Source: Companilactobacillus kimchiensis
GTDB lineage: Bacteria; Bacillota; Bacilli; Lactobacillales; Lactobacillaceae
Length of the DNA stretch: 41,336 nucleotides
Assembly: GCF_001438805.1 (NCBI RefSeq)
Contig: NZ_JQCF01000021.1
Span: 1-41,336 of the forward strand
Direction of reading: 5' to 3'
Made by a program: the position numbers and the translations under genes. The first letter of the stretch is position 1; every line of letters starts with the position of its first letter. Positions 31,953-41,035 of this stretch are shown here, piece by piece. The notes below the pieces were generated by a model, which was not told the origin of the DNA, did no database searches, and saw only the letters and a list, made by a program, of their open reading frames with translations.

Positions 31953-33233
31953 TTGATCCCTATCGAAACTGAATCAGGTAAAAAATTCACGCCTATATTA
32001 TTAGGTAGTGACATGAATGTTTACGGAATGGCTCGTGCTTTCCATGAACTATATGGGGGTACGGTTAAGGCCTATGCCGAAATCCAATTGGCACCTACAA
32101 GATATACAAAAATCTTAAACTTAACTCTTCACCAAGGTTTTTCTGAAGACCCTGTTTTTATTGAGAGAATGCGTGAAATTGCGAAAGTTTATCAAAACCA
32201 CGACGAACCAGTTATTCTGATTGCCTGTGGTGATGGTTATGCCGAACTTATCAGCAAACACAAAGAAGAATTGTCTAAGACATTTGTCTGCCCTTATGTC
32301 GATTACGATTTATTGAAATCATTAAACAACAAAGAAAGCTTTTATAATATAGCTGATAAACATGAGTTACCACATCCATTAACAAAAATCATTACAAAAG
32401 ATATGTATGAGAATAAGACTGATATGGATGTTCCATATGATTTTCCAGTTGCTTTAAAGCCTGCTAACAGTGTTGAGTGGTTGGATATTCATTTTGAAGG
32501 ACGTAAAAAGGCCTTTACCATCCATTCTCAAGAGGAATATATGACTATTGTTGGTAAAATCTATGACAATGGATATAAATCTGACTTAATTTTGCAAGAC
32601 TTTATTCCTGGTGATGATTCCAACATGCGAGTATTAAATGCTTATGTTGATCAACAACATCATGTTAAAATGATGTGTTTAGGTCACCCAATTTTGGAAG
32701 ACCCAACTCCACAATCAATTGGTAATTACGTGGCAATCGTGCCAGAATTTAATCAAGATGTTTATGACCGTGTCCAAAAATTCCTTGAAGATATCGAATT
32801 TACTGGTTACGCTAATTTTGATATGAAATACGATTCTCGTGATAAGACTTTCAAATTCTTTGAAATTAATTTACGTCAAGGTAGAAGTAGTTTCTTCGTT
32901 ACTTTGAATGGCTATAATCTTGCAAAATACGTTGTAGAAGATTACGTTGAAGGTAATCTAGAACAAGAACCAACTGTTTATGCTAACAAGAACAAGGCAC
33001 AACATAAATTGTGGCTAGGTGTACCTGTCAAAGTCTTTAACAAGTATGCAGCAAAGAATGAGGCTACTAAATATGCTGATGAATTGATCAAGCAAGATCG
33101 TGTTGGTACAACAGTGTTCTACGATAAAGATAGATCCTTTAGACGTTGGTTATTATTAACTTACATGTTCCATAATTATGTAAAACGTTTCGACCAATAT
33201 TTCCAAGAAAATAAGGGACGCGATTTTAAATAA
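31953..33233 (+). CDS. ATP-grasp carboxylate-amine ligase, D-aspartate ligase-like
   Basis: A 426-residue ATP-grasp enzyme. FTPILLGSDMNVYGMARAFH, then ILIACGDGYAELISKHKEEL, then FPVALKPANSVEWL (ATP-binding region) and FKFFEINLRQGRSSFFVTLN (metal site) resemble Aslfm of Enterococcus faecium. Aslfm adds D-aspartate to the lysine side chain of the peptidoglycan precursor. Cross-bridges of D-Asp/D-Asn are usual in lactobacilli with Lys-type walls. No ATG/GTG/TTG with normal spacing exists: TTG at 31953 touches the AAGAGG site (31947-31952), while an in-frame ATC at 31962 has nine-base spacing. The true start is therefore uncertain. It is followed by a UspA gene 19 bases on. Confidence 0.82.
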   Translation: MIPIETESGKKFTPILLGSDMNVYGMARAFHELYGGTVKAYAEIQLAPTRYTKILNLTLHQGFSEDPVFIERMREIAKVYQNHDEPVILIACGDGYAELISKHKEELSKTFVCPYVDYDLLKSLNNKESFYNIADKHELPHPLTKIITKDMYENKTDMDVPYDFPVALKPANSVEWLDIHFEGRKKAFTIHSQEEYMTIVGKIYDNGYKSDLILQDFIPGDDSNMRVLNAYVDQQHHVKMMCLGHPILEDPTPQSIGNYVAIVPEFNQDVYDRVQKFLEDIEFTGYANFDMKYDSRDKTFKFFEINLRQGRSSFFVTLNGYNLAKYVVEDYVEGNLEQEPTVYANKNKAQHKLWLGVPVKVFNKYAAKNEATKYADELIKQDRVGTTVFYDKDRSFRRWLLLTYMFHNYVKRFDQYFQENKGRDFK

Positions 33234-33252
33234 TTTAGGAGGATTTGAATAG

Positions 33253-33717
33253 ATGGACGAAATAAAAGAATACAAAGTTAGAAAAGTAGAGTATTCCAAG
33301 ATTTTGATCTGTGTAGATTCAGATGACTTTGTGTCATCAAAGAATGCTTTTAATTATGCTTGCTCATTGGCAAAACAACATGGTGCTGAATTAGGAATTG
33401 CTTCAGTATTGGAAACTGGTGATTTGAATATTTTCCAATCATTAGATCCTGATGTTCTTAAAGAACGCCGTGAAGAAATCAAGGAGTTACTCGAAATGTA
33501 TGGTCAAAAGGCCGAAGATTTCGGAGTTAAGAATGTTCATTTGATGGTTACTGAGGGTAACCCTGGTACAACAATCGTTGATAAAGTTATTCCTAAGTTC
33601 CAACCCGACTTAGTTATTGTCGGGGTAGAAGAAAAGAATCGTACTCGTAATACAATTGGCTCTCAAGCAGCAAAAATCGTTAATAACGCTCGAGTATCAG
33701 TGAGTGTCATTAGATAA
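33253..33717 (+). CDS. Universal stress protein (UspA family), second copy
   Basis: A 154-residue UspA-type protein. YSKILICVDSDDFVSSKNAF opens the fold, and the C-terminus reads VIVGVEEKNRTRNTIGSQAA. The ATP-binding motif G-2X-G-9X-G is not kept (GVEEKNRTRNTIGS), so this copy may not bind ATP, unlike the one at 19215. It starts 19 bases after the ligase gene with a GGAGG site, so the pair is an operon. The reason for linking a stress protein to a cell-wall ligase is unknown. A terminator follows. Confidence 0.88.
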   Translation: MDEIKEYKVRKVEYSKILICVDSDDFVSSKNAFNYACSLAKQHGAELGIASVLETGDLNIFQSLDPDVLKERREEIKELLEMYGQKAEDFGVKNVHLMVTEGNPGTTIVDKVIPKFQPDLVIVGVEEKNRTRNTIGSQAAKIVNNARVSVSVIR

Positions 33718-33770
33718 ATTTTTGCTCAAGTAGTGTATTTGAATAGTTTGTTTAAATAATAAATAAAAAT

Positions 33771-33802
33771 AGTGGACAGCCATTGGGTTTGTCTGCTTTT
33801 TT
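33771..33802 (+). terminator. Terminator after the ligase/UspA pair
   Basis: AGTGGACA pairs with TGTCTGCT, including G-U pairs, across a GC-containing loop, followed by six T. Confidence 0.75.
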
Positions 33803-33880
33803 CGTTCAAATCATAAATATTCTAATGAGTTGTAATAAGTGATATAGTAGTTCCTAAAAATAACATGGCGGTGAATAATA

Positions 33881-35824
33881 TTGTTAATTAATAAAATAAT
33901 CGGTGGCGCTGGCGATATGGTTGAAGCTAAACCTGCTGATTTTAAAGATAATTTGTACTTGGCCGTAAATGGAGCTTGGCAAGAAAATGCTAAGATTCCA
34001 TCTGATAAATCACGTACTGGTGGGTTCAGTGATCTCGATGAAGGCGTTGAAAAAACACTGATGGAAGATTTTCATGAATTCGCTAATGATGAAAAGAAAA
34101 TTGATGACGATCGACTTTTACAAGCGGTGAAATTATACCGTCTTGCCAATAACGTTGATCACTTGAGTAAATTTCATCAACAACCAATTTTGAAGGATAT
34201 TCAACGTATTAGTGATTTGGAAAGTTTGAAAGATATTAGTGAAAACATTGCTGATCTTTCCAAAGATGGTTTTCCATTGCCAATCGATATCGGCGTAGAA
34301 GCAGATATGAAGGATACTTCTAAGAATGTCGTCTATGTACAGGGTGCAGGACTTATTTTGCCTGACAAGTCATATTATGATGAAAAGAACGAATCTGGTA
34401 AGCAATTGTTAGCCAAATATGGTGAAGTTGCTGGTCGTTTGCTTTCAATGATTGGTTATAAACTAGAGGATGCTAAAGAAATTGTCGAAAAGGCTTTGGC
34501 ATTTGATAGATCACTTGTACCAATTGTTAAGAGTTCAGAAGAGTGGGCTGACTATACAAAAGTTTATAATCCCATGAATTTTACAGAATTTATTACTAAA
34601 TCAACTCAGCTCGACTTAAAGAGCTTAGTTGTTGACCTGATCAATGACACTCCTGAAAAGGTTATTATTGAAGAGCCAAGATATTTGGAAAATCTAAATA
34701 AATTGGTTAATGATGATACTTTTGAAAATATTAAGGCTTGGATGATGGTTAAGTTCTTAACTGGCAACGCTTCGATTTTGGATGAAGAGTTCCGTCAAAC
34801 TATTGGTGAGTATCAACTTGCTAAGAGTGGTGCAAAGGAACTTCAAAATAGAACTAAGTATGCGTATAACCTTGCTGCGGGTATCTTCAGTGAAGTTGTT
34901 GGAGTTTATTATGGTAAGAACTACTTTGGTGAAAATGCTAAAGATGATGTTCGTGGCATGGTTAAGAAAATGATTTCAATTTACGAGCAACGACTTTCTG
35001 AAAATACTTGGTTGAGTGAAGATACTAAGAAGAAAGCTATTGTTAAATTAGATAAAATCGTTATTAAAGTTGGTTATCCTGATAAAATCGATGATATTTA
35101 TAGTAAATTCGAAATTGATGAAAATGATTCATTGTATGATAATATTTCAAAAATCAGACGAATTGCTACACAAGATTCATTGGATCAATATCACAAGGCT
35201 GTTGATCGGACAAAATGGTTGATGCCAGGACACATGGTCAACGCTTGTTATGATCCATCAAGAAATGACATCACTTTCCCAGCAGCTATTTTGCAAGCCC
35301 CATTCTATAGTTTGAAGCAAACAAATAGTCAAAACTTTGGTGGGATCGGTGCCGTTATTGCCCATGAGATTTCTCATGCTTTTGATAACAATGGTTCACA
35401 ATTTGATGAATACGGTAATATGAATAACTGGTGGACTAAAGAAGATTACGCTAAGTTTAAGAAACTTACTCAAAGTATGATCGATGAGTTCGACGGAATT
35501 CCTTATGCTGGTTCAAAGGTTAACGGAACTTTAGTAGTTAGTGAAAATGTCGCTGATGTTGGTGGGCTTCGTTGTGCTCTGGAGGCTGCTAAACAGGATG
35601 CCGATTTTGACGTTAAAGCTTTCTTCACTAATTGGGCTATGGTTTGGAGAAACAAGTCAACAAAACAATTAACCGAAATGTTCTTGTCAATTGATGTCCA
35701 TTCACCAGCTCCATTGCGTGCCAATGTGATGGCTCAAAATATGGATGAATTCTATGATGCCTTTGGCGTTACTGAAAAAGATGGTATGTGGCTTGATCAA
35801 GATAAACGTGTAAATATTTGGTAA
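33881..35824 (+). CDS. pepO: M13-family metallopeptidase PepO (oligoendopeptidase)
   Basis: A 647-residue neprilysin-type zinc endopeptidase that degrades medium-sized peptides such as casein fragments. It has no signal peptide and is cytoplasmic. The zinc motif HEISHAFD (first His about residue 495) is preceded by NSQNFGGIGAVIA. The third zinc ligand is in SENVADVGG, and the end FGVTEKDGMWLDQDKRVNIW is the usual M13 tail. I use the TTG at 33881: GGCGGTGA precedes it, and related PepO proteins keep the GGAG(D/N) segment found right after it. The ATG at 33917 would cut that segment off. The gene stands alone with repeat unit F directly behind it. Confidence 0.93.
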   Translation: MLINKIIGGAGDMVEAKPADFKDNLYLAVNGAWQENAKIPSDKSRTGGFSDLDEGVEKTLMEDFHEFANDEKKIDDDRLLQAVKLYRLANNVDHLSKFHQQPILKDIQRISDLESLKDISENIADLSKDGFPLPIDIGVEADMKDTSKNVVYVQGAGLILPDKSYYDEKNESGKQLLAKYGEVAGRLLSMIGYKLEDAKEIVEKALAFDRSLVPIVKSSEEWADYTKVYNPMNFTEFITKSTQLDLKSLVVDLINDTPEKVIIEEPRYLENLNKLVNDDTFENIKAWMMVKFLTGNASILDEEFRQTIGEYQLAKSGAKELQNRTKYAYNLAAGIFSEVVGVYYGKNYFGENAKDDVRGMVKKMISIYEQRLSENTWLSEDTKKKAIVKLDKIVIKVGYPDKIDDIYSKFEIDENDSLYDNISKIRRIATQDSLDQYHKAVDRTKWLMPGHMVNACYDPSRNDITFPAAILQAPFYSLKQTNSQNFGGIGAVIAHEISHAFDNNGSQFDEYGNMNNWWTKEDYAKFKKLTQSMIDEFDGIPYAGSKVNGTLVVSENVADVGGLRCALEAAKQDADFDVKAFFTNWAMVWRNKSTKQLTEMFLSIDVHSPAPLRANVMAQNMDEFYDAFGVTEKDGMWLDQDKRVNIW

Positions 35825-36126
35825 AAACTACTTACCAATCGTATTTTGATTCTTACTAAACTTTGGGTGAATCATAAATTAACGGAGTTATTATTATATT
35901 GCCGTCTTCCGCTCGGCAATGTCGGGGGGCTGGAACGCAGTGGACATCGTTTTGAACCAATTTGAAGTGCAAAATTGTTTCAAAAGCGAGTCTTTCACTA
36001 ACCTAGCGAAGTACGCTAGCTAAGAGAAATCTCACTGCTGAGCCCCCGAATTGCTGTCGCTCCAGACTAGATATTTTAATAACTTAAACTATTTTAGGAG
36101 ATATTTGTTCATTCGAATTAACAACA

Positions 36127-36163
36127 GAGGAGTTCATATTAACTGATGTAATATGAACTTTCT
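36127..36163. terminator. First central hairpin of unit F
   Basis: GAGTTCATATT pairs with AATATGAACTTTC around AACTGATGT, the same core sequence as in unit C. The T-run is short, so termination would be weak. Confidence 0.55.
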
Positions 36164-36196
36164 CAGGCATTTATTTATAAGGGGTTTGTACCCTAC

Positions 36197-36266
36197 AAAA
36201 AAATCACACTATATTATTGTTTATGAATCCAATTAGGGGGTTCACAATAATATGGTGTGATTTTTG
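36197..36266. terminator. Second, long central hairpin of unit F
   Basis: AAAATCACACTATATTATTG pairs with CAATAATATGGTGTGATTTT over about 20 base pairs around a 26-base loop, with A/T runs on both sides. Confidence 0.7.
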
Positions 36267-36536
36267 AATTTATAATTCATAACAATAAACAAGTTATTTA
36301 GTCTGGAGTGACGAGGCCGAGCTTGAAGACGATGTGACTTTCGTCGGCCCTAAGTTGGCCTACTGCGTTCTAGCCAAATCGGCTTTGTTACGGAAGACGG
36401 GAAGCTAAGAGCACCCTCACTTTACCCGAACTTTAGTAAGAATTGTACTTTTATTGTTAAATGAGAAAGTTATGTTTTGTTCCTAAGTGTTTCTTTGAAT
36501 TAATTTGTATTTTTTTATTATGTATCCGTTTTCCAT

Positions 36537-36542
36537 TATAAT
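36537..36542 (+). promoter_or_regulatory. -10 box of the ABC/SDR/MerR gene run
   Basis: A perfect TATAAT, 29 bases before the ATG. The -35 region (TTTATT at 36514, 17 bases upstream) is poor, so the promoter may need an activator. Confidence 0.5.
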
Positions 36543-36570
36543 GAAGTATAGCTAAGAAAGGTGAAAAAAC

Positions 36571-37272
36571 ATGGCATATATCGAAGTCAGAAATGAATCA
36601 AAGAAATACCAAATGGGTGAAACCACTATCTATGCAAATAATAATTTGTCTTTTGACGTTGAACAGGGAAAATTAACAGTTATTTTGGGACCCAGTGGAG
36701 CTGGTAAATCAACTGTTTTGAATATACTAGGTGGAATGGATACGCCTAGTGATGGTCAAGTTAGTATTGATGGCACCGATATTGCTAAGTTTACTGAACG
36801 GGAATTAACTACTTATCGGCGAAACGATGTTGGTTTTATTTTTCAATTCTATAATTTGATTCCTAATTTAACCACAAAAGAAAATGTTGAATTGGCCTCG
36901 GCTATTGTTAAGGATGCTTTGGATGCCACCGATACTTTGCGAGCAGTTGGTTTGGGAGATCGGGTTGATAATTTCCCTTCTCAATTATCAGGTGGTGAAC
37001 AACAACGAGTTGCGATTGCGCGAGCTTTGGCTAAGAATCCTAAATTATTACTGTGCGATGAACCAACTGGAGCGCTTGACTATGAAACTGGAAAACAGGT
37101 TTTAACCTTGTTACAAAAGGCTAGTCATATAGATAACAAGACCGTTATTGTCATTACGCACAATTCGGCTTTGGCTAAAATGGCTGATCGAGTAATCAGA
37201 ATTCACGATGCTAAGGTACAATCGATTGAAGATAATCCACATCCGACTCCAGTTCAAGAGATTGAATGGTAG
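36571..37272 (+). CDS. ABC transporter ATP-binding protein (MacB/LolD type)
   Basis: A 233-residue ABC ATPase with every standard motif: GPSGAGKST (Walker A), the Q-loop in [28 protein letters not shown] (signature), [12 protein letters not shown] (Walker B) and the switch His in VIVITHN. The Glu in [17 protein letters not shown] and the overall spacing are those of MacB-type ATPases that work with FtsX-like permeases. The start ATG has AAGAAAGG upstream. The permease gene starts 10 bases after its stop. Confidence 0.93.
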   Translation: MAYIEVRNESKKYQMGETTIYANNNLSFDVEQGKLTVILGPSGAGKSTVLNILGGMDTPSDGQVSIDGTDIAKFTERELTTYRRNDVGFIFQFYNLIPNLTTKENVELASAIVKDALDATDTLRAVGLGDRVDNFPSQLSGGEQQRVAIARALAKNPKLLLCDEPTGALDYETGKQVLTLLQKASHIDNKTVIVITHNSALAKMADRVIRIHDAKVQSIEDNPHPTPVQEIEW

Positions 37273-37282
37273 GTGAGAAGAA

Positions 37283-39808
37283 ATGAATCCTCTAACAAAA
37301 AATATGTGGCGTGATATTAATAAATCTAAGGGACGTTTCATTGCTATCATCTTGATCATTATGCTTGGAGTATTGATTTTTGTGGGTGTGAAAGCAGCCG
37401 GCCCTAGTTTAAATGATTCTTTGAATAAAACAGTCGCTGATAAAAATTTGTCGGATATTCAAGTTTTGTCGACGACAGGATTTAATGAAACTGATTTAAA
37501 TTTGGCACGAGAAGTACCTGGGGCTCAAGTAGAAGCTACTAAATTTAAATATGTGACTGGTGGCAAGGATAAAGTTGCGGTGGCTCTTTATGGTTATGAC
37601 AAAACGGCCCAACAAAATAAATTAATTATGCGTAGCGGCCATTTACCTAGGAGCAATCATGAAATTGTCTTGGATAAAAAGGCTAAAACTAAATATGGTT
37701 ATAAATTAGGTCAGCAATTTAAATTTACTAAAAATGCTGGATTGAGAAGCCGATCATATAAAATCGTCGGCTTTGCTGATTCTCCTCAGTATATTGACAA
37801 CCAATCCCGTGGAGCAACTAATATTGCTGATGGTCAGGTGCGATTATTTGCTTATGTACCTCAAGAGCAGCTGAATTTGATGGTTGGAACTATCCTTAAT
37901 TTACATTTTAATTCGTTGAAGGATAAGAATACCTTCAGTAAGTCATACAAGGATTCCGTTGATCAAAAGCTCAGGTTGTTGAAGCAAAAGTTTAAAAATC
38001 GATCCTATCAAAGAACCATCGAAGTTGCCGGAACATATCTGACAGCTTTGAATCAGCAGCAACAATTGATTGATCAATTAAAACTAACTGACCCGCAAAG
38101 GGCAGATCAGCAACAGACTCAATTGAATTCAGCTAAAACTAAGTTGTTAAATAAAACTAAAACAACCTATACTTGGCAGACTCGAGATGATTTAGCTGGA
38201 TTTTCAGCTTATGGTGAGAGTTCGGATCGAATCGCCGCGATTGCTAATGTTTTTCCAGTCTTTTTCTTCTTAATTGCGGCATTGATCACATTCACGACCA
38301 TTACCAGAATGGTTGAGGAAGCTAGAAGTGAGATTGGAACGTTTAAGGCGCTGGGATATACTAAATGGGAAATTTCGAAGAATTATTATTACTATGCTAT
38401 TGCAGCCGGGGTAATCGGTGCAATTTTGGGAGCAATCATTGGTAATGAAACTTTGCCGAGAATTGTTCTAGCACTTTATAAGCAGTATATTGTGCTCGAT
38501 TGGGTGGTTAGTCTACAGTGGATCACGATTCTGATTTCTTTGGTATTCTCATTGTTAGCTACTCTAGGTGCGGCAATTATAGTTATTAGAAAGGAATTAG
38601 TCGAGGGTCCGGCGGCGTTGATGCGGCCTAAAACACCTAAATCCGCAAAAAAGATTCTTTTGGAACGAATCAAACCCTTGTGGAATCATTTAAGTTTTAA
38701 TAGCAAGGTGAGTTACCGTAATTTATTTAGATTCAAATCAAGAATGTTTATGACCATTATCGGTATTGCTGGTGGAACAGCTTTAATTTTAACTGGATTT
38801 GGAATTCAGAATTCAATTGGAGCAAGTGGTGCGCGACAGTATTCAGATGTCTTCAATTATCAAGCAGTTGTAAAAATGACTGATAATGGGGATTTTGCTA
38901 AAGTTAAAAATATTTTGCAACAGGATGGTCAGTATCGTAGTAGCACAGCCATTAATTCCACAACGGCAAAAATTACCGCTAAAAAAGAAAAAGTTAATGA
39001 TGTTAATATTTATACTCCCAAAGCAATTTCTCAATTTAAGAATTATGTTAAATTAGGTTCTGATTTAAATCAAAAGAGAGTTGTCCTAACTAAAAAGACA
39101 GCCGAATTATTAAAAGTCGAAACAGGTGACAAGATTCAGGTCACGACCGCTGACGGCAAAAAAGTTAATTTGAAAGTCGGGGCCATTTCGGAAAACTTTA
39201 TTGGACATTTTTTATATTTAAGTCCAACAGTTTATCAAGAAAAATTTGGTCAATCGGCGCCAACTAACACACTGCTGTTGCATCTTAAAGGTCAAACCAA
39301 TAATCAGCGACAGAATCTGGCTAATAAATTATTAAATTCGGGTGAAGTAATGGGGACCAGTTATACACATGATGTCATGAGTACTGTGTCTCAAATGTCA
39401 TCCTCATTGAAACCGATAATTTTGATTTTTGTTCTCTTATCAGGAGTCCTTTCCTTTGTAGTGCTTTATAATTTAACTAACATTAACGTTTCAGAACGAA
39501 TCCGAGAATTATCGACGATTAAAGTTTTGGGATTTTATAATAATGAAGTGACAATGTACATTGTTAGAGAGAATATTATTTTAACTATCTTTGGAATTAT
39601 CGTTGGTTTTGGAATCGGTAATTTATTGACAGCGTATATTTTGAATCAGGCAGCGACCGAACAGGTTATTTTCCCACTGACAATCAGTTGGTTTGGATAC
39701 CTAGTCGCCACCTTATTGATGATAATTTTCACAGCAATTGTTATGCTAGTAACACATAAAAAATTGCAACACATTGATATGATCGGTGCGTTGAAATCTA
39801 ATGAATGA
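37283..39808 (+). CDS. FtsX-like ABC permease with large extracellular domains
   Basis: An 841-residue membrane protein. The first helix (FIAIILIIMLGVLIFVGVKA, about 18-38) is followed by a long outside domain (40-315) that includes a Gln/Lys-rich, probably coiled-coil part (about 240-300). A three-helix FtsX block follows (about 325-440, with FTTITRMVEEARSEIGTFKA). A second extracellular domain (about 500-690) and a final three-helix block (about 700-830, with VLSFVVLYNLTNINVSERIR) complete the duplicated plan. Proteins of this layout in Firmicutes export or sense peptides, or act mechanically at the membrane. It pairs with the preceding ATPase; the substrate is unknown. Confidence 0.9.
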   Translation: MNPLTKNMWRDINKSKGRFIAIILIIMLGVLIFVGVKAAGPSLNDSLNKTVADKNLSDIQVLSTTGFNETDLNLAREVPGAQVEATKFKYVTGGKDKVAVALYGYDKTAQQNKLIMRSGHLPRSNHEIVLDKKAKTKYGYKLGQQFKFTKNAGLRSRSYKIVGFADSPQYIDNQSRGATNIADGQVRLFAYVPQEQLNLMVGTILNLHFNSLKDKNTFSKSYKDSVDQKLRLLKQKFKNRSYQRTIEVAGTYLTALNQQQQLIDQLKLTDPQRADQQQTQLNSAKTKLLNKTKTTYTWQTRDDLAGFSAYGESSDRIAAIANVFPVFFFLIAALITFTTITRMVEEARSEIGTFKALGYTKWEISKNYYYYAIAAGVIGAILGAIIGNETLPRIVLALYKQYIVLDWVVSLQWITILISLVFSLLATLGAAIIVIRKELVEGPAALMRPKTPKSAKKILLERIKPLWNHLSFNSKVSYRNLFRFKSRMFMTIIGIAGGTALILTGFGIQNSIGASGARQYSDVFNYQAVVKMTDNGDFAKVKNILQQDGQYRSSTAINSTTAKITAKKEKVNDVNIYTPKAISQFKNYVKLGSDLNQKRVVLTKKTAELLKVETGDKIQVTTADGKKVNLKVGAISENFIGHFLYLSPTVYQEKFGQSAPTNTLLLHLKGQTNNQRQNLANKLLNSGEVMGTSYTHDVMSTVSQMSSSLKPIILIFVLLSGVLSFVVLYNLTNINVSERIRELSTIKVLGFYNNEVTMYIVRENIILTIFGIIVGFGIGNLLTAYILNQAATEQVIFPLTISWFGYLVATLLMIIFTAIVMLVTHKKLQHIDMIGALKSNE

Positions 39809-39822
39809 TTGAGGGTAGTATT

Positions 39823-40527
39823 ATGAGTCTCGAAAACGATAAAGTGCTTGTTATTGGGGGTACTTCTGGATTTGGTAAAGAAGTCGCTATTATGGCACAA
39901 CACAAAAAGGCCGATGTCTATGTGATTGGACGTGATCAAGAACGGGTCAATAAATTGCGTTATGATGAAAATATTCAGGGAAGCTCGTTAAATGCCCAAG
40001 ATCCATCGCAACTACGAGGATTCTTTGATAAATATGGTTCATTCGATCATATTGTATCTATGCTAGGTGGTGCTATGGGAGGAAGTTTTCTGGATAGTAC
40101 AGTGGCTGAAATCCGCGTGGCTATTGAAGATAAATTTTTTGCCAACTTGCAGTTAGTTCAGATTGCTAGTAAATATTTAAGACAACATGGATCGATTATT
40201 TTGACTTCAGGTTCTGGTGGACATCCTTATGATGCTTCAGGAGCCATTATTGGAAATCAGGCTATCAATACAATGGTTGAAGGTGTAGCAGTAGAATTAG
40301 CACCTGACCATCGGATCAATGCTGTTTCTCCAACATGGACGCCAACTGGATTGTGGCGCGATATGAATTCACAACAATTAGCCCAACAAAAGACCAATGT
40401 AGCAGAGAACGTTCCTTTAGGTCGAGTGGCTAAACTTGATGAAGTGGCTTCAGCCTATATTTATTTAATGGAAAACGATTTTATTACTGGGCAAGTTCTA
40501 AAAGTTGATGGTGGTGTCGATTTATAG
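39823..40527 (+). CDS. Short-chain dehydrogenase/reductase-like protein lacking the YxxxK pair
   Basis: A 234-residue Rossmann-fold protein. LVIGGTSGFGKEVAIMAQ gives the nucleotide-binding glycine motif, VYVIGRDQERVNKL the second strand (Arg suggests NADP), and HIVSMLGGAMGGSFLD replaces the usual NNAG. The stretch after the catalytic-type Ser, TSGSGGHPYDASGAIIGNQA, lacks Tyr and Lys at the expected places, so the normal hydride-transfer triad is absent. INAVSPTWTPTGLW and GQVLKVDGGVDL are the usual C-terminal SDR segments. Start 39823 follows GAGGG at about ten bases; the in-frame ATG at 39805 overlaps the permease stop. It lies between the permease and a MerR regulator. Confidence 0.82.
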   Translation: MSLENDKVLVIGGTSGFGKEVAIMAQHKKADVYVIGRDQERVNKLRYDENIQGSSLNAQDPSQLRGFFDKYGSFDHIVSMLGGAMGGSFLDSTVAEIRVAIEDKFFANLQLVQIASKYLRQHGSIILTSGSGGHPYDASGAIIGNQAINTMVEGVAVELAPDHRINAVSPTWTPTGLWRDMNSQQLAQQKTNVAENVPLGRVAKLDEVASAYIYLMENDFITGQVLKVDGGVDL

Positions 40528-40570
40528 ACCGTGTTATACTTGGAGCCAACTTTAAGCAGAGGTGAGATAA

Positions 40571-41017
40571 ATGCCTGTAGAAATTGAAAAAAGATATCGG
40601 ATTGGTGATTTTTCCGAGATGATTGGTTTGAACAGTCCAACTCTTCGATATTATGAAAAAGAAGGGTTGATTAAACCTAATCGAACTGAAAATGGCGTAC
40701 GTTATTATACTGAGATTGATGCCAAGTGGGTTCGATTCCTGTTACATTTGAAGAGCACAGGGATGACGATCGAACAGTTAAAACGTTATGTTAAATTACG
40801 TGCCGAAGGTGATACAACTATTAACCAAAGAATTGAGTTGTTAGAGGAAGTTCGTCGTAATTTTGAAATTGAATTTCAACAACTACAAGATAGTTGGACG
40901 ATCCTTAATGATAAACTCGATTGGTATAAGGGTAAAAATGGTGGTCAGATTGAAGATAGTGAGCAATTTTCTGATTATTTACAAAGTCTGAATCATGGTT
41001 ACCTAGAAGAAAGATAA
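40571..41017 (+). CDS. MerR-family transcriptional regulator
   Basis: A 148-residue activator or repressor of the MerR fold. YRIGDFSEMIGLNSPTLRYY and KEGLIKPNRTENGVRYYTE give the helix-turn-helix and wing. A dimerising coiled coil follows (about 85-120, ELLEEVRRNFEIEFQQLQDS). The effector region lacks the Cys set of metal-sensing members, so an organic or redox ligand is likelier. The preceding dehydrogenase-like gene ends 43 bases upstream and is a likely partner or target (a common MerR/SDR arrangement). GAGGTGAG precedes the start. The composite repeat unit G follows. Confidence 0.9.
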   Translation: MPVEIEKRYRIGDFSEMIGLNSPTLRYYEKEGLIKPNRTENGVRYYTEIDAKWVRFLLHLKSTGMTIEQLKRYVKLRAEGDTTINQRIELLEEVRRNFEIEFQQLQDSWTILNDKLDWYKGKNGGQIEDSEQFSDYLQSLNHGYLEER

Positions 41018-41035
41018 GTTAAAAAAGTTCTGGAT

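Larger units (their letters stand above)
35852..36440. repeat. Composite intergenic repeat, unit F
   Basis: The ends CTTACTAAACTTTGGGT (35852-35868) and 36421-36440 are inverted repeats with about 16 of 20 positions kept. The plus arm is almost identical to that of unit C (CGTCTTCCGCTCGGCAAT, the GTTTTGAACCAATTTG hairpin, the CCTAGC...GCTAG hairpin, GAGCCCCCGAATTGCTG). The minus arm (about 36298-36440) is shorter by about 50 bases and has its own paired stems (GCCGAGCTTGAAGACGATGT with TTTCGTCGGCCCTAAGTTGG in reverse order). The centre holds two terminator-like hairpins. It lies between PepO and the downstream ABC genes, both on the plus strand. Confidence 0.82.
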
